A DNA stretch of 61,189 bases from Acinetobacter sp. Ver3 (GCF_000632455.1 NZ_JFYL01000013.1:1-61189); one strand, 5' to 3'; shown: positions 8,985 to 20,181, counted from the stretch's first letter. Notes: a model not told the origin generated them from the letters alone. Program-made: numbers and translations.

Positions 8985-11900
8985 TTGAAAGACTTGCTCG
9001 ATATCATGCGCAAAAAGACGGATTCAGACGGTCATGCTCCTGTAGAGTTTGATCGCATCCGTATTGGTCTTGCGTCACCAGAAATGATTAAGTCATGGTC
9101 TCATGGTGAAGTTAAAAAGCCAGAGACAATTAACTATCGTACGTTCAAACCTGAACGTGATGGTTTATTCTGTGCCAAAATTTTTGGTCCAGTAAAAGAT
9201 TACGAATGCTTGTGTGGTAAATACAAGCGTATGAAATACAAAGGTGTCATTTGTGAAAAATGTGGCGTTGAAGTAACAACTGCGAAAGTTCGTCGTGAAC
9301 GTATGGGTCACATTGAGCTTGCTTCACCAGTTGCACACATTTGGTTCTTAAAATCACTGCCTAGCCGTATCGGTCTTCTTTTAGACATGACGCTACGTGA
9401 TATCGAACGTGTATTGTATTTCGAATCTTACGTTGTAACAGATCCTGGTATGACTCCTTTCGAAAAATACCAACTTCTGAATGACGAAGAATACTTCACA
9501 GCATTAGAAGAGCACGGTGATGAATTCACTGCGAAAATGGGTGCTGAAGCAGTTCAAGATTTGTTGAAAGACATTGATCTTGAAGCTGAGATTTCTCGTT
9601 TACGTGAAGAAATTCCGAATACAACTTCTGAAACGAAGCTTAAGAAAGCATCTAAGCGTTTGAAGTTAATGGAAGCGTTCAAAGAGTCGAATAACAAACC
9701 AGAATGGATGGTGTTGACTGTACTTCCAGTACTTCCACCAGATCTTCGTCCGCTTGTACCACTTGAAGGTGGTCGTTTCGCGACATCTGATTTGAACGAT
9801 CTTTATCGTCGTGTGATTAACCGTAACAACCGTTTAAAGCGTCTTCTTGATCTAGCTGCTCCAGATATCATCGTACGTAACGAAAAACGTATGTTACAAG
9901 AGTCTGTAGATGCATTGTTAGATAACGGTCGTCGTGGTCGTGCAATTACTGGTTCGAACAAACGTCCTCTTAAATCTTTGGCAGACATGATCAAAGGTAA
10001 ACAAGGTCGTTTCCGTCAAAACTTACTTGGTAAGCGTGTTGACTATTCTGGTCGTTCGGTAATTACTGTAGGTCCTACTTTACGTCTTCACCAATGTGGT
10101 CTTCCTAAGAAAATGGCACTTGAGTTATTCAAGCCGTTTATTTTCGCGAAATTACAAGCGTCTGGTCAAGCAACTACCATTAAAGCTGCGAAGAAAATGG
10201 TTGAGCGTGAGACTCCAGAAGTTTGGGACGTTCTAGCATCTGTGATTCGTCAACATCCAGTGATGTTGAACCGTGCGCCAACACTTCACCGTTTAGGTCT
10301 TCAAGCATTTGAGCCTGTACTGATTGAAGGTAAAGCAATCCGTCTACACCCACTCGTATGTGCTGCGTTCAACGCCGACTTCGATGGTGACCAAATGGCG
10401 GTACACGTTCCATTAACACTTGAAGCTCAATTAGAAGCTCGTGCGTTAATGATGTCAACGAACAACATCTTGTCTCCAGCAAACGGTGAACCAATCATCG
10501 TTCCATCGCAAGACGTTGTCTTAGGCTTGTATTACATCACGCGTGATGCAATCAATGCCAAAGGTGAAGGCATGGTGTTCGCGGATACTCACGAAGTAAA
10601 CCGTGCGCTTGCAACAGGTCAAGTTGATTTACATGCTCGCGTTAAAGCTCGTGTACATCAAACTGTGATCAATGAAAATGGTGAGCGTGAGCAACAAACT
10701 ATTATCGTTGATACAACGCCAGGCCGTTGTTTACTTTGGGAAGTTGTGCCAGAAGGTTTAAGCTTCGAGCAAATCAACGTTGAGATGACTAAAAAGAATA
10801 TCTCTAAATTGATCAACTCTTGCTACCGTAAGCTTGGTTTGAAAGATACTGTTATTTTTGCTGACCAATTGATGTACCTCGGTTTCCGTCAAGCAACACG
10901 TTCAGGCGTGTCTGTTGGTATGGAAGACATGGTGATTCCACCTGCGAAGTATTCAATCATCGAGAAAGCTGAAGTTGAAGTTCGTGAAATTGAGCAACAG
11001 TTCGAACAAGGTTTCGTAACTGCCGGTGAACGTTATAACAAAGTTGTCGATATTTGGGCACGTACAAACGACCAAGTAGCGAAAGCGATGATGGATAACT
11101 TGTCTTACACGACTGTTAAGAACAAACAGGGCGAAGATGAAAAACAAAAATCATTCAACTCCATCTACATGATGTCTGACTCTGGTGCCCGTGGTAGTGC
11201 AGCACAGATTCGTCAGCTTGCAGGTATGCGTGGTTTGATGGCAAAACCGGATGGCTCGATTATTGAGACACCAATTAAAGCGAACTTCCGTGAAGGTTTG
11301 ACAGTACTTCAGTACTTCATTTCAACACACGGTGCGCGTAAAGGTTTGGCCGATACGGCATTGAAGACAGCGAACTCGGGTTACTTGACACGTCGTCTTG
11401 TAGACGTAGCGCAAGACTTAGTGATTACTGAGCCAGATTGCGGTACTTTTGACGGTCTCGTAATGACGCCATTCATTCAAGGTGGTGATGTTATCGAGAA
11501 CTTAGGTACTCGTGTGCTTGGTCGTGTATTAGCTGAAGATGCGAAGCGACCAGGTTCTGATGAAGTAGTACTGCCACGTAATACACTCATCGATGAGAAA
11601 CTTGCAAACTACCTAGAAGAGCAAGGTGTCGATGAAGTTAAAGTGCGTTCAGTAGTAAACTGTGCATCTACTTTTGGTGTATGTGCGAAATGTTATGGTC
11701 GTGACCTTGCACGTGGTCACTTGGTGAATCCAGGTGAATCAGTGGGTGTAATGGCTGCTCAATCCATTGGTGAGCCAGGTACACAGTTAACGATGCGTAC
11801 ATTCCACGTGGGTGGTGCTGCGAGCCGAACTTCTGCTGCGAACAGTGTTCAAGTACGTAATGCAGGCTTTGTCCGTTTCCATAATGTGAAGACAGTGCAA

Positions 11901-13178
11901 CACGCTAAAGGTCACTTAGTGTCTGTATCTCGTTCTGGTGAGATTGGTATCACTGATGACATCGGTCGTGAGCGTGAGCGCTATAAACTTCCTTACGGTG
12001 CCTCAATCTTGATTAAAGATGGTGGTGCGGTAGAAGCTGGCGGTATTGTAGCGACTTGGGATCCGCATACGCATCCATTGGTAACAGAAGTTGCTGGTAA
12101 AGCACGTTTCAGCCAAATCGCTGATGGCGTGACTGCAACATCGAAAACAGATGATGCAACTGGTATGACGACAGTTGAAATTTTACCTGTAACGTCTCGT
12201 CCAGCTTCTGGTAAAGACTTACGTCCAGCGATTGTATTAGATACAGTTGATGGTGGTGAACAGTTCTACTTCTTACCACAAAATACAATTGTGACTGTCC
12301 GTGATGGCGAAACAATTGGTGTGGGTGATGTAATTGGTCGTGTACCTCAAGAAACTTCACGTACTCGTGATATTACCGGTGGTCTTCCACGTGTAGCTGA
12401 CTTGTTTGAAGCACGTAAGCCGAAAGAACATGCGATCCTTGCAGAAGTTTCAGGTGTTGTAAGCTTTGGTAAAGAAACTAAAGGTAAGAATCGTTTGGTG
12501 ATCACACCGGATGATGGCTCAGAGATTTACGAAGAGTTAATTCCTAAGTGGCGTACGATTAACGTGTTTGAAGGTGAGCATGTTAACCGTGGTGAAACGA
12601 TTTCTGATGGTCCGCAAAATCCACATGACATCTTACGTTTGAAAGGTGAAGTGGCGTTGACAAACTACATCGTGAATGAAGTTCAAGACGTATATCGTCT
12701 CCAAGGTGTAAAAATCAACGATAAGCACATTGAAGTCATCGTACGTCAAATGTTGCGTAAAGTTGAGATCATCGATGGTGGTGATACAAGCTTCATCAAA
12801 GGCGAGCAAGTGGATTACATCCGTGTTGTCCAAGAAAACCAAGCAGTACTTGCTCAGAACAAGTTCCCTGCGAAGTTTGAACGTCAATTGATGGGTATCA
12901 CGAAAGCTTCACTTTCTACTGACTCGTTCATTTCTGCTGCATCGTTCCAGGAAACAACACGTGTGTTAACTGAAGCTGCTGTAACAGGTAAAGAAGATGA
13001 TTTACGCGGTCTAAAAGAAAACGTGGTTGTTGGTCGCTTGATCCCAGCGGGTACAGGTTTGGCTTACCACTTAGAGCGTCGTCGTCAAGAAGCAGAAGCT
13101 GCTGAACACGAATTGGTTAATGACTTCTCTGAAGTTGACCAAGCGTTCTCACAAGCATTAAATGAAGATCAGTTTTAA
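8985..13178 (+). CDS. rpoC: DNA-directed RNA polymerase subunit beta'
   Basis: This is the beta' subunit, 1397 residues. It starts at TTG (8985) with ggag 7 bases upstream, and the protein begins [10 protein letters not shown], so no ATG is available at the conserved N-terminus. The N-terminal zinc site is C75, C77, C90, C93. The catalytic magnesium site [14 protein letters not shown] has D465, D467 and D469. The bridge-helix/trigger-loop region [16 protein letters not shown] and the second cysteine cluster ([15 protein letters not shown]) are present. Translation of rpoB and rpoC is separated by 144 bases that hold the repeat. A clean terminator follows, so the operon ends here. Confidence 0.99.
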   Translation: MKDLLDIMRKKTDSDGHAPVEFDRIRIGLASPEMIKSWSHGEVKKPETINYRTFKPERDGLFCAKIFGPVKDYECLCGKYKRMKYKGVICEKCGVEVTTAKVRRERMGHIELASPVAHIWFLKSLPSRIGLLLDMTLRDIERVLYFESYVVTDPGMTPFEKYQLLNDEEYFTALEEHGDEFTAKMGAEAVQDLLKDIDLEAEISRLREEIPNTTSETKLKKASKRLKLMEAFKESNNKPEWMVLTVLPVLPPDLRPLVPLEGGRFATSDLNDLYRRVINRNNRLKRLLDLAAPDIIVRNEKRMLQESVDALLDNGRRGRAITGSNKRPLKSLADMIKGKQGRFRQNLLGKRVDYSGRSVITVGPTLRLHQCGLPKKMALELFKPFIFAKLQASGQATTIKAAKKMVERETPEVWDVLASVIRQHPVMLNRAPTLHRLGLQAFEPVLIEGKAIRLHPLVCAAFNADFDGDQMAVHVPLTLEAQLEARALMMSTNNILSPANGEPIIVPSQDVVLGLYYITRDAINAKGEGMVFADTHEVNRALATGQVDLHARVKARVHQTVINENGEREQQTIIVDTTPGRCLLWEVVPEGLSFEQINVEMTKKNISKLINSCYRKLGLKDTVIFADQLMYLGFRQATRSGVSVGMEDMVIPPAKYSIIEKAEVEVREIEQQFEQGFVTAGERYNKVVDIWARTNDQVAKAMMDNLSYTTVKNKQGEDEKQKSFNSIYMMSDSGARGSAAQIRQLAGMRGLMAKPDGSIIETPIKANFREGLTVLQYFISTHGARKGLADTALKTANSGYLTRRLVDVAQDLVITEPDCGTFDGLVMTPFIQGGDVIENLGTRVLGRVLAEDAKRPGSDEVVLPRNTLIDEKLANYLEEQGVDEVKVRSVVNCASTFGVCAKCYGRDLARGHLVNPGESVGVMAAQSIGEPGTQLTMRTFHVGGAASRTSAANSVQVRNAGFVRFHNVKTVQHAKGHLVSVSRSGEIGITDDIGRERERYKLPYGASILIKDGGAVEAGGIVATWDPHTHPLVTEVAGKARFSQIADGVTATSKTDDATGMTTVEILPVTSRPASGKDLRPAIVLDTVDGGEQFYFLPQNTIVTVRDGETIGVGDVIGRVPQETSRTRDITGGLPRVADLFEARKPKEHAILAEVSGVVSFGKETKGKNRLVITPDDGSEIYEELIPKWRTINVFEGEHVNRGETISDGPQNPHDILRLKGEVALTNYIVNEVQDVYRLQGVKINDKHIEVIVRQMLRKVEIIDGGDTSFIKGEQVDYIRVVQENQAVLAQNKFPAKFERQLMGITKASLSTDSFISAASFQETTRVLTEAAVTGKEDDLRGLKENVVVGRLIPAGTGLAYHLERRRQEAEAAEHELVNDFSEVDQAFSQALNEDQF

Positions 13179-13194
13179 TCTAAACTGAATTAAG

Positions 13195-13220
13195 AAGGCA
13201 CCTACGGGTGCCTTTTTTAT
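13195..13220 (+). terminator. Terminator of the rpoBC operon
   Basis: Stem aaggcacc (13195-13202), loop tacg, ggtgcctt (13207-13214), then a T-run. It is 16 bases after the rpoC stop. Confidence 0.9.
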
Positions 13221-13374
13221 TGAGTTTGATAATGTGAATTTGAGGCTAAATATCTATTTTGAAAAAAACTCTTTACAAATAGCATCATTTTCGCGTTGTC
13301 TTGTAACAGAAATTGAAAATTTTATTCTCTAGATCGCGATATGCTTATATAAATAGACAAAGAGGGACATCAAG

Positions 13375-13731
13375 ATGAAAAAGTTAACAGCTGTCATGGC
13401 GATGGCAACCGTATCTACAATGCTACTTGCAGGTTGTGAAAGCATGACGCCGAATCAACAGCGTATTGGTGCAGCTGCTGCAGGCGGTGCACTTGGTGGT
13501 GGTGTTGGTAATAATGTTGGTGGTGGTGTTGGTGCAACGCTTGGTGGTGGTGCAGGTGCCGCTGTAGGTAGTAAAGCTCAAGGGGGCTCAGATCGTAATG
13601 CCACTTATAGTGGTGTAGGCGGTGCAATCGGGTCTGCAGTCGGTAAAAGTATTTTTGGTGGTAACTCTGGCGCTGCAATTGGTGGTGCAATTGGCGGCGG
13701 TGCAGGAGCAGCGATAGAGCAAAAGCGATAG
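13375..13731 (+). CDS. Glycine-zipper outer-membrane lipoprotein
   Basis: A 118-residue lipoprotein. Signal peptide with lipobox LLAG|C places the lipidated cysteine at residue 20. The mature part is a glycine/alanine-rich series of GxxxG-type helices (GGALGGGVGNNVGGGVGATL and repeats to the C-terminus), the pattern of the glycine-zipper 2TM / 17-kDa antigen / SlyB-OsmB group. These proteins associate with the outer membrane and support envelope integrity. It stands alone between two terminators with a 196-base upstream gap. The exact family member cannot be named from sequence alone. Confidence 0.8.
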   Translation: MKKLTAVMAMATVSTMLLAGCESMTPNQQRIGAAAAGGALGGGVGNNVGGGVGATLGGGAGAAVGSKAQGGSDRNATYSGVGGAIGSAVGKSIFGGNSGAAIGGAIGGGAGAAIEQKR

Positions 13732-13763
13732 AACAAAATAATCGTTAATTTGCTAAAGTGATA

Positions 13764-13790
13764 AAAAAAGCGCTCATAGAGCGCTTTTTT
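13764..13790. terminator. Bidirectional terminator
   Basis: Stem agcgctc (13769-13775) / gagcgct (13779-13785) flanked by an A-run on the left and a T-run on the right. It serves the plus-strand lipoprotein gene and the minus-strand DUF4442 gene. Confidence 0.85.
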
Positions 13791-13791
13791 A

Positions 13792-14280
13792 TTAACGGAA
13801 ACGTGTGGCTTTTGCCTTCTTGCGACGGATATACACAGTTTTGTGAACTTCTGCGATCCGTAAGCCTGATTCATCCATAATATTCACAGTATAGTTACGG
13901 TAAACAGGAGCATGATTGCTAGCGAGCTCTTTGATGAGTTGTATTTCACTGGAATCAATGCGGATATCTGCATAAACAGTGCTACGACCAGGAGTTAAAA
14001 AATCGATGCTTGCAGCCTTATCCCAAACAATATATTTATCACCTAAGTGATACATGAGTAATGTCATATAGAATGGGTCAACCATAGAATAAAGGCTACC
14101 GCCAAAGTGGACACCCACAATATTTTTATTTTTTCGTGTAAGTGGCATTTTTACACGAATATGATGATTTTTTAAGTCGATTTTATCGATAGTAATGCCT
14201 GCACCTTGAAAGGGTGCAAAGCTATTAAACATATACTTGGAGATTAACGGAATTGTCGTTAGCTTTTTCAAAATACTCAT
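13792..14280 (-). CDS. DUF4442 hotdog-fold protein (putative thioesterase)
   Basis: A 162-residue protein resembling the DUF4442 branch of the hotdog-fold superfamily, which is related to acyl-CoA thioesterases. The segment NIVGVHFGGSLYSMVDPFYM (about residues 53-72) matches the central hotdog helix with its preceding HFGG turn. The remainder is alternating beta strands. No signal peptide is seen, so it is probably cytoplasmic. The substrate is unknown. It is divergent from the adjacent alpha/beta hydrolase with a 124-base shared upstream region. No clear Shine-Dalgarno sequence precedes the ATG at 14280. Confidence 0.75.
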   Translation of the reverse strand: MSILKKLTTIPLISKYMFNSFAPFQGAGITIDKIDLKNHHIRVKMPLTRKNKNIVGVHFGGSLYSMVDPFYMTLLMYHLGDKYIVWDKAASIDFLTPGRSTVYADIRIDSSEIQLIKELASNHAPVYRNYTVNIMDESGLRIAEVHKTVYIRRKKAKATRFR

Positions 14281-14404
14281 TTAGGTCAATTATTTTTATT
14301 TCATTAGTTAGCATACTAAAGTACAAAAAATATTCTGGCATTGATCGAAAATCATCGTAGACCAAGAAAACGGTCAATCAATAACAAAAAAGGTTGAGCA
14401 TATT

Positions 14405-15283
14405 ATGCAATTTGAATCGCATTGGATTAACACGACAGATCAACAAAAACTCTATGCTAAAACATGGGGAGATCGGAATAAGCCGGCATTGGTGCTTGTG
14501 CATGGTTATCCAGACAATCAAGAAGTATGGGAACCAATCATTTCGAATTTAATCGAAGATTATTTTGTTGTAACTTATGATGTGCGTGGCGCTGGTCAAT
14601 CGAGCGTACCGAAAAAGATTCGCGCTTATGCATTAGCTCAACTGTCTTTGGATTTGGAGAGTGTGGTAAATTATCTGTTGCCAAATCGAAACTTTCATGT
14701 GGCAGCACACGATTGGGGCTCAATTCAAACATGGGAATCCGTAACAGAATCTAAATTTAAAGGTCGTATTCTTTCATATACCACTATATCTGGACCATGC
14801 TTGGACCATGCTGCTTATTGGATGCGTGAACAATTCAAACATCAAAAACCAAAGTTCTTTAAGCAATTGATTAAGTCTTGGTACATCGTACTATTTCAGC
14901 TACCCGTAGTTGCACCGACGATGTGGAATTTTCTCAATCCAGATCGCTGGGGCAAAATATTTGAAATTCTTGAAGATACAAAAGGCTTACCTGTAAACCA
15001 AAATATCTCTAAGGATGGTGAGTATGGTGTGGCACTGTATCGGGCAAACTTTATTCCACGTCTAACGATGCCTCGTCAACGTCATGCGATTTGCCCCGTT
15101 CAAGCGGTAGTCTTAAAACGCGATAAATATGTAAGTCCAGAGTTGATTGACGAAATTCCAAAATGGGCGACAGGTTTTGAACGTGTTGAGCTAGATGCGA
15201 ATCATTGGGCTGTTTTAAGTCGTGCCCAAGAGATCGCATCGTATATTAAACAATTTGCAAAAAAAAATGCGCAAGGCGAATAG
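14405..15283 (+). CDS. Alpha/beta hydrolase (epoxide hydrolase-like)
   Basis: A 292-residue alpha/beta-hydrolase-fold enzyme. Visible are the oxyanion-hole HGYP (H33-G34), DVRGAGQS near residue 59, and the nucleophile elbow AHDWGS with aspartate D103 in place of serine. The C-terminal catalytic histidine is probably H267 in ANHWAVL. An aspartate nucleophile in HDWG is typical of epoxide hydrolases and dehalogenases rather than esterases. No signal peptide is seen. The substrate cannot be assigned. Upstream is aaaggt, a plausible ribosome binding site. Confidence 0.8.
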   Translation: MQFESHWINTTDQQKLYAKTWGDRNKPALVLVHGYPDNQEVWEPIISNLIEDYFVVTYDVRGAGQSSVPKKIRAYALAQLSLDLESVVNYLLPNRNFHVAAHDWGSIQTWESVTESKFKGRILSYTTISGPCLDHAAYWMREQFKHQKPKFFKQLIKSWYIVLFQLPVVAPTMWNFLNPDRWGKIFEILEDTKGLPVNQNISKDGEYGVALYRANFIPRLTMPRQRHAICPVQAVVLKRDKYVSPELIDEIPKWATGFERVELDANHWAVLSRAQEIASYIKQFAKKNAQGE

Positions 15284-15375
15284 AATCTGACGAGTGAAGG
15301 TATCAACCCCTGATGAGCAGATTTATTACAAACAAATTCTGATAAAATAGTTTTTTTGTCTGATTCCTATTTCTT

Positions 15376-16746
15376 ATGTTTGCAATTCTTGCTGCCATTG
15401 GGGTCATGTTTGGCCTCTCTTTGGCTCGTGTGCCTGTGGTATTTGCACTGATCATTGGTGCTGTAACAGGAGGCCTATTGGCTGGTCTTGGTTTACAAGG
15501 CACTATGGAAGCGTTTAATGGTGGTTTGGGCAAGGGTGCCCAGATTGCTTTAGCTTATGGTGTACTTGGTGCATTTGCCTTAACTTTGGCTCGTTCAGGT
15601 TTGCCAGATCTTCTAGCATATAAAATGATTAATTCACTTAAAGGTGAGGCTAATCTTAAAATACAAAATCGTGTCAAATATGCCATCTTTGCAACGGTTG
15701 CGATAGCGGCTGTTTGTTCTCAAAACGTAATTCCCGTGCATATTGCTTTTATTCCTGTATTGATTCCACCATTATTGATGGTATTCAACCATTTAAAGCT
15801 TGATCGACGATTGGTTGCATGTCTACTCACATTTGGTTTATGTGCAACTTATATGTTGATCCCAGTCGGTTTTGGTGCAATTTTCCTAAATGATATTTTA
15901 GGTCAAAACATCAATACTTTTGGTGAACCACTTGGCTTCCAAATTGATTATGATCAAATCCCTTCTGCGATGGCGATTCCTGTGTTTGGGATGTTCGTAG
16001 GTTTATTAATCGCAGTGTTTTATAGCTATCGTAAACCACGAGAATATCTTGACATTCATGTCGAAGAACAGCCACAAAGCATTTCGGGTGAAATGGGTGT
16101 TCAAGAAGGTTCTGCGAGACCGGAGGTTTCTAAATTTACGATTTATATGGCGGGGGGTGCTGTTTTAGCAACGCTTGCAGTGCAATTGTATTCTGATTCG
16201 ATGATTTTAGCTGGTTTAGTCGGTGTGGCGATCCTAAGTTGTGCAGGTATTTTCAAGTGGAAAGAAGCTGACGATGTCATCATTACTGGTATGCGTATGA
16301 TGGCACTCGTGGGTTTTATTATGATCGCAGCACAAGGTTTTGCAGCCGTGATCGGCGCTACTGGTCAGGTTCCAACGCTAGTTGAGGCTTCAGTCGCATG
16401 GATTGGTGATAGTCAAGGTTGGGCAGCATTCTGGATGTTACTCATCGGATTGTTAATTACACTAGGTATAGGATCATCATTCTCTACAGTGCCAATTCTT
16501 GCAATCATTTATGTCCCATTATGTATTCAGTTTGGTTTTAGTACAGCAGCAACAATTGCACTCATAGGTACTGCTGCAGCTCTAGGTGATGCAGGCTCTC
16601 CTGCTTCAGACTCGACTTTAGGTCCAACATCAGGTTTGAATATGGATGGTCAACATGACCATATGAAAGACAGTGTGATTCCGACATTTATTCATTTCAA
16701 TATTCCATTGATGATTTTTGGTTGGATCGCGGCAATGGTGCTATAA
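15376..16746 (+). CDS. Na+/H+ antiporter family membrane carrier (NhaC/YuiF type)
   Basis: A 456-residue polytopic inner-membrane protein with about 11-12 hydrophobic helices. The N-terminal block AIGVMFGLSLARVPVVFALI and the C-terminal segments (GDAGSPASDSTLGPTSGLN, then DHMKDSVIPTFIHFN) resemble the Na+/H+ antiporter family that includes NhaC and Bacillus YuiF. Members of this group may carry amino acids instead of protons and sodium, so the substrate is uncertain. It is a single gene ended by its own terminator. The ATG at 15376 lacks a strong Shine-Dalgarno sequence. Confidence 0.8.
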   Translation: MFAILAAIGVMFGLSLARVPVVFALIIGAVTGGLLAGLGLQGTMEAFNGGLGKGAQIALAYGVLGAFALTLARSGLPDLLAYKMINSLKGEANLKIQNRVKYAIFATVAIAAVCSQNVIPVHIAFIPVLIPPLLMVFNHLKLDRRLVACLLTFGLCATYMLIPVGFGAIFLNDILGQNINTFGEPLGFQIDYDQIPSAMAIPVFGMFVGLLIAVFYSYRKPREYLDIHVEEQPQSISGEMGVQEGSARPEVSKFTIYMAGGAVLATLAVQLYSDSMILAGLVGVAILSCAGIFKWKEADDVIITGMRMMALVGFIMIAAQGFAAVIGATGQVPTLVEASVAWIGDSQGWAAFWMLLIGLLITLGIGSSFSTVPILAIIYVPLCIQFGFSTAATIALIGTAAALGDAGSPASDSTLGPTSGLNMDGQHDHMKDSVIPTFIHFNIPLMIFGWIAAMVL

Positions 16747-16771
16747 CTATATTTAAAAAATGATTGAATAA

Positions 16772-16800
16772 AAGGCGATTAATATAATCGCCTTTTTTAT
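16772..16800 (+). terminator. Terminator after the antiporter gene
   Basis: Stem aaggcgatt (16772-16780) / aatcgcctt (16786-16794) followed by a T-run. Confidence 0.88.
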
Positions 16801-17054
16801 TTTAAATCAGATTAAAATAGTGGGATTAAATAAAAAATCCCGAGTAAAATAATATGATTAATAATTTATTTAAAATAATTGATGGTTTTATAATTGACTA
16901 AATTAGTATGATTTAAAATAAATTATCATTTTAATCAATTATTTGTAAATAAAATTTATTTTATTTAAATTTTAAGAGTTGTATATTAATTTTTGACATG
17001 TTTATTATATTTAAATAGTGGTTTATTTAGATCAATCTTCCAGAGGTTATAATA
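16801..17054 (+). other. AT-rich gap upstream of ompW-like gene
   Basis: About 250 bases of very AT-rich DNA with no supportable gene. A perfect TTGACA hexamer lies at 16993-16998, but no convincing -10 sits at the right distance. An imperfect FNR-type half-matched site (TTTAT-N4-ATCAA) is at 17022-17035. The ribosome binding site agaggt precedes the ATG at 17055. Confidence 0.5.
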
Positions 17055-17639
17055 ATGTTAAATAAAATTGCACTGATTGTTTTGCTTGGAATGTCTGCAA
17101 ATGCACTGGCAGGAGAATGGCAACTTAAGTTAGGTGCATCTGCAATTTCTCCAACGCAAGATACCACTGTGGCCGCTCTAGGAGGAGCTAAAGTGGAAGC
17201 CGATGATGAATTTGCTTTTACCCCTTCGGTGGAATATTTCTTTAATGATCAAATTTCTGCTGAATTATTATTAGCCACACCAGTTCGCCATGATGTTTTG
17301 ATTAATGGCGCTGATGCAGTGACGATTAAACATTTACCACCAACACTGACTGCGAAATATCATTTTAAAAATACCTCGGGATTTACACCTTATGTTGGTC
17401 TTGGTGCAACAGCATTTATTGCTTGGGATGAGCAAGGCGTTCAAAGTGTAAAAGAAGATTTTGGTTATGCAGCGCAGTTAGGTTTCAATTTCCAACCAGC
17501 TGATGCAAAAAACTGGGGTGTATTCGCTGACGTACGTTATGCAGATTTAAACCCTGAAGTGAATGTAGATGGAACAACAAAGTTCAAGCTAGATATAGAT
17601 CCAGTCATCTATAGCATTGGTTACAGCTACAAATTCTAA
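17055..17639 (+). CDS. ompW: OmpW family outer-membrane protein
   Basis: A 194-residue small beta-barrel. The signal peptide ends ALA|GEW (after residue 19). The mature N-terminus WQLKLGASAISPT, TPSVEYFFNDQISAELL (about residues 56-72), LPPTLTAKYHF and FTPYVGLGAT (about residues 115-124) match OmpW. The C-terminal YSIGYSYKF ends in phenylalanine, as usual for BAM substrates. OmpW proteins form narrow eight-stranded channels for small hydrophobic compounds. It is one gene with its own terminator. The family is clear; orthology to E. coli ompW itself is less so. Confidence 0.85.
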   Translation: MLNKIALIVLLGMSANALAGEWQLKLGASAISPTQDTTVAALGGAKVEADDEFAFTPSVEYFFNDQISAELLLATPVRHDVLINGADAVTIKHLPPTLTAKYHFKNTSGFTPYVGLGATAFIAWDEQGVQSVKEDFGYAAQLGFNFQPADAKNWGVFADVRYADLNPEVNVDGTTKFKLDIDPVIYSIGYSYKF

Positions 17640-17655
17640 AAATAAAGTTGCGCCT

Positions 17656-17685
17656 AGCCCTATTAATCAATAGGGCTTTTTTTAT
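17656..17685 (+). terminator. Terminator after ompW-like gene
   Basis: Stem agccctatt (17656-17664) / aatagggct (17669-17677) followed by a run of Ts. Confidence 0.9.
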
Positions 17686-17770
17686 GTGTCGTACTATAAC
17701 AGGTAGAAAATACCATATAAAAAAACAATTTTTTTCAATAATCTAGAAAGCTCATAACAGAGTAGTATGC

Positions 17771-18118
17771 ATGAAGAACCAATTCATAAAACTCATCATT
17801 GTGCTGGCTGCATGTGGAAGTGTTCCAGTATTTGCAGCGAGTTTTGATTGCAAAAAAGCGCAGTCCGAAACTGAGAAAGCTGTTTGTGAACATCGTATCC
17901 TGAATGATGCAGATGTTAAAATGGCTGCCACTTATCAAATTCTTCGTCGTTTAGTACCGATGGGAATGCGATCAATCATTCAGAATGAACAAGTCAAATG
18001 GCTGGAATTACGTGATCAATGCCAAGCAAATTTGCAATGCTTAAATCATGTCTATCAAATGCGTCAGCAAAAACTAGAAATACATCTTGATCGAATTTAC
18101 AAACAAGGTCCTTTTTAA
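17771..18118 (+). CDS. Secreted LprI-like protein (DUF1311)
   Basis: A 115-residue periplasmic protein. Signal peptide cleaves after VFA (about residue 23). The mature part has four cysteines (C27, C39, C84, C90) and the DUF1311 pattern FDCKKAQSETEKAVC, then VKWLELRDQC. This matches the lysozyme-inhibitor LprI N-terminal family, members of which bind lysozyme or sit at the envelope. The function here is inferred from the family only. It precedes htpG in the same direction but with a 92-base gap and a separate promoter for htpG. Confidence 0.78.
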   Translation: MKNQFIKLIIVLAACGSVPVFAASFDCKKAQSETEKAVCEHRILNDADVKMAATYQILRRLVPMGMRSIIQNEQVKWLELRDQCQANLQCLNHVYQMRQQKLEIHLDRIYKQGPF

Positions 18119-18135
18119 AAAAATTTAATTTTGAC

Positions 18136-18162
18136 CATTGAAAAAATTAGAAGCTACACCAT
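18136..18162 (+). promoter_or_regulatory. Candidate sigma-32 promoter of htpG
   Basis: The -35 aTTGAAA (18137-18143, 6 of 7 against CTTGAAA) and the -10 CACCAT (18157-18162, 5 of 6 against CCCCAT) are separated by 13 bases. This is 49 bases upstream of the htpG ATG. htpG is a standard heat-shock gene, which supports the reading. Confidence 0.55.
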
Positions 18163-18210
18163 TCATTAAGCATTCAAAAAAATTGTTTTGATGTGTTTAA
18201 GGAGTAGTTT

Positions 18211-20130
18211 ATGAGCGAGCAGAATACACAAAAACATAGTTTCCAAGCGGAAGTTGCTCAGCTTTTACATTTAGTGACGCATTCACTTTATTCAAATCCA
18301 GAAATTTTCCTTCGTGAGCTAATTTCAAACGCTTCAGACGCATGTGATAAATTACGTTTTGAAGGGATTAATCATCCTGAATACTATGAAAATGATCCAG
18401 ATTTACGTGTACGCGTACAATTGGATAAAGATAATAAAACCATCACCATTTCAGACAACGGTATTGGTTTAAGCCAACAAGAAGCTATTGATAATTTGGG
18501 TACGATTGCTAAATCTGGTACTAAAGACTTTATGTCTAAATTAACCGGTGATCAAAAGTCAGATGCACAGTTAATTGGTCAGTTTGGTGTCGGTTTTTAT
18601 TCTGGCTTTATTGTCGCTGATAAAATCACAGTTGAATCACGTCGTGCAGGGGCTGAAGCTTCAGAAGGTGTACGTTGGATCAGTGGTGGTACAGGCGAAT
18701 TTGAAGTTGAGCAAATTACGAAAGAAGGTCGCGGTACAGATATTATTCTACACTTGCGCGAAGACGCATTAGATTATTTGCAAAGTTATAAAGTAAAGCA
18801 AATTATCAATAAATATTCAGACCATATCAGTTTACCAATTCAAATGGAAAAAGAGGTATGGCAACAAGAAGAAGCAGCTGAGGGCGAAGAAGCGAAACCA
18901 GGCCAGTATGTCAAAACGGGTGAATGGGAGGCGATCAATTCTGCCAGCGCATTGTGGACACGTAGTAAGAATGACATTACTGAAGAACAGTATATTGAGT
19001 TTTATAAAAACTTAAGTCACGACTTTGAAGCACCTATTACATGGGCGCATAACCGTGTAGAAGGGAGCACTGAATATACGCAATTACTGTATATCCCAAG
19101 TAAAGCACCGCACAACATTTTCTCACGTGAAGCGAAAGCAGGTATCAAGCTCTATGTGAAACGTGTCTTCATCATGGATGATGCAGATAATCTCATCCCG
19201 AACTATTTACGATTCGTTCAAGGTGTTGTGGATAGCGCAGACTTACCGTTGAATGTGAGTCGTGAATTACTTCAAGAAAGTCGAGATGTTAAAACCATCC
19301 GTGAAGGTAACACACGTCGAATCTTAACAACTTTAGATACTTTAGCTAAATCTGAAGATGAAACAGATCAAGAGAAATTTAAGAAGTTTTATGCTGAGTT
19401 TGGATCTGTCTTAAAAGAAGGTTTGGGTGAAGATTTCACCAATCGTGATCGAATTTTGAAGCTTCTACGCTTTGCAACTTCAAACAATGATGAGGTGACC
19501 ACTTCATTGGCTGACTACAAAGCAGCAATGAAAGAAGGTCAAAAGGCGATTTATTATGTAACGGCGGAAAGCTTAGCCGCTGCTAAAAACTCGCCACAAC
19601 TTGAGTTATTCAAGAAAAAAGGCATCGATGTTCTGCTAATGACTGAACGTGTAGATGAATGGGCAATGGAGTTTGTTCATGAGTTTGACGGGACACCAAT
19701 GCAGAATGTCGCAAAAGGTGCTGTAGACTTAGGTGATTTACAAGACGCTGAAGAGAAAAAAGCATTAGAAGCGGCGGCTGAGCAGTTTAAACCTGTGGTT
19801 GAAAAGCTGTCTGAGTCATTAAAAGACAAAACCAAAGAAGTGCGCGTAACCACTCGTTTGGTTGATTCTCCAGCGTGTCTGGTAACTGGTGAAGGCGAAT
19901 TGTCTCCACAGTTGATTCGCATGTTAAAACAAGCAGGTCAAGCAGTCCCAGAAAGCAAGCCAATTTTAGAGATTAACCCTGAGCATCCATTAGTGAAAAA
20001 GTTGGATGGTTCAGCACAATTTGACGATCTTGCAAATGTGATTTTTGATCAAGCGATGATTGCGGAAGGTGGGTTACCAGAAGATCCAGCTGCATATTTA
20101 AAACGCATTAACAGCTTATTATTGAAATAA
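18211..20130 (+). CDS. htpG: Molecular chaperone HtpG (bacterial Hsp90)
   Basis: HtpG is the cytoplasmic Hsp90, an ATP-driven homodimeric chaperone. The 639-residue protein has the N-terminal GHKL ATPase domain: [22 protein letters not shown] segment near residues 31-47, the DNGIGL motif near residue 80, and [11 protein letters not shown] near residue 122. The middle domain ([24 protein letters not shown]) and the C-terminal dimerisation domain follow, without the eukaryotic linker or MEEVD tail. The length is typical. ggag lies upstream of the ATG. A UUCG-loop terminator follows. Confidence 0.98.
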   Translation: MSEQNTQKHSFQAEVAQLLHLVTHSLYSNPEIFLRELISNASDACDKLRFEGINHPEYYENDPDLRVRVQLDKDNKTITISDNGIGLSQQEAIDNLGTIAKSGTKDFMSKLTGDQKSDAQLIGQFGVGFYSGFIVADKITVESRRAGAEASEGVRWISGGTGEFEVEQITKEGRGTDIILHLREDALDYLQSYKVKQIINKYSDHISLPIQMEKEVWQQEEAAEGEEAKPGQYVKTGEWEAINSASALWTRSKNDITEEQYIEFYKNLSHDFEAPITWAHNRVEGSTEYTQLLYIPSKAPHNIFSREAKAGIKLYVKRVFIMDDADNLIPNYLRFVQGVVDSADLPLNVSRELLQESRDVKTIREGNTRRILTTLDTLAKSEDETDQEKFKKFYAEFGSVLKEGLGEDFTNRDRILKLLRFATSNNDEVTTSLADYKAAMKEGQKAIYYVTAESLAAAKNSPQLELFKKKGIDVLLMTERVDEWAMEFVHEFDGTPMQNVAKGAVDLGDLQDAEEKKALEAAAEQFKPVVEKLSESLKDKTKEVRVTTRLVDSPACLVTGEGELSPQLIRMLKQAGQAVPESKPILEINPEHPLVKKLDGSAQFDDLANVIFDQAMIAEGGLPEDPAAYLKRINSLLLK

Positions 20131-20154
20131 GCGCATATTTTAAATTGTGATCGA

Positions 20155-20181
20155 AAGCCTATCTTCGGATAGGCTTTTTTA
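20155..20181 (+). terminator. Terminator after htpG
   Basis: Stem aagcctatc (20155-20163), stable tetraloop ttcg, gataggctt (20168-20176), then Ts. Confidence 0.92.

Noticed and set aside
17022..17035. FNR-like site before the OmpW gene
   Set aside because: Only one half-site is good and it lies too close to the start codon to be convincing.
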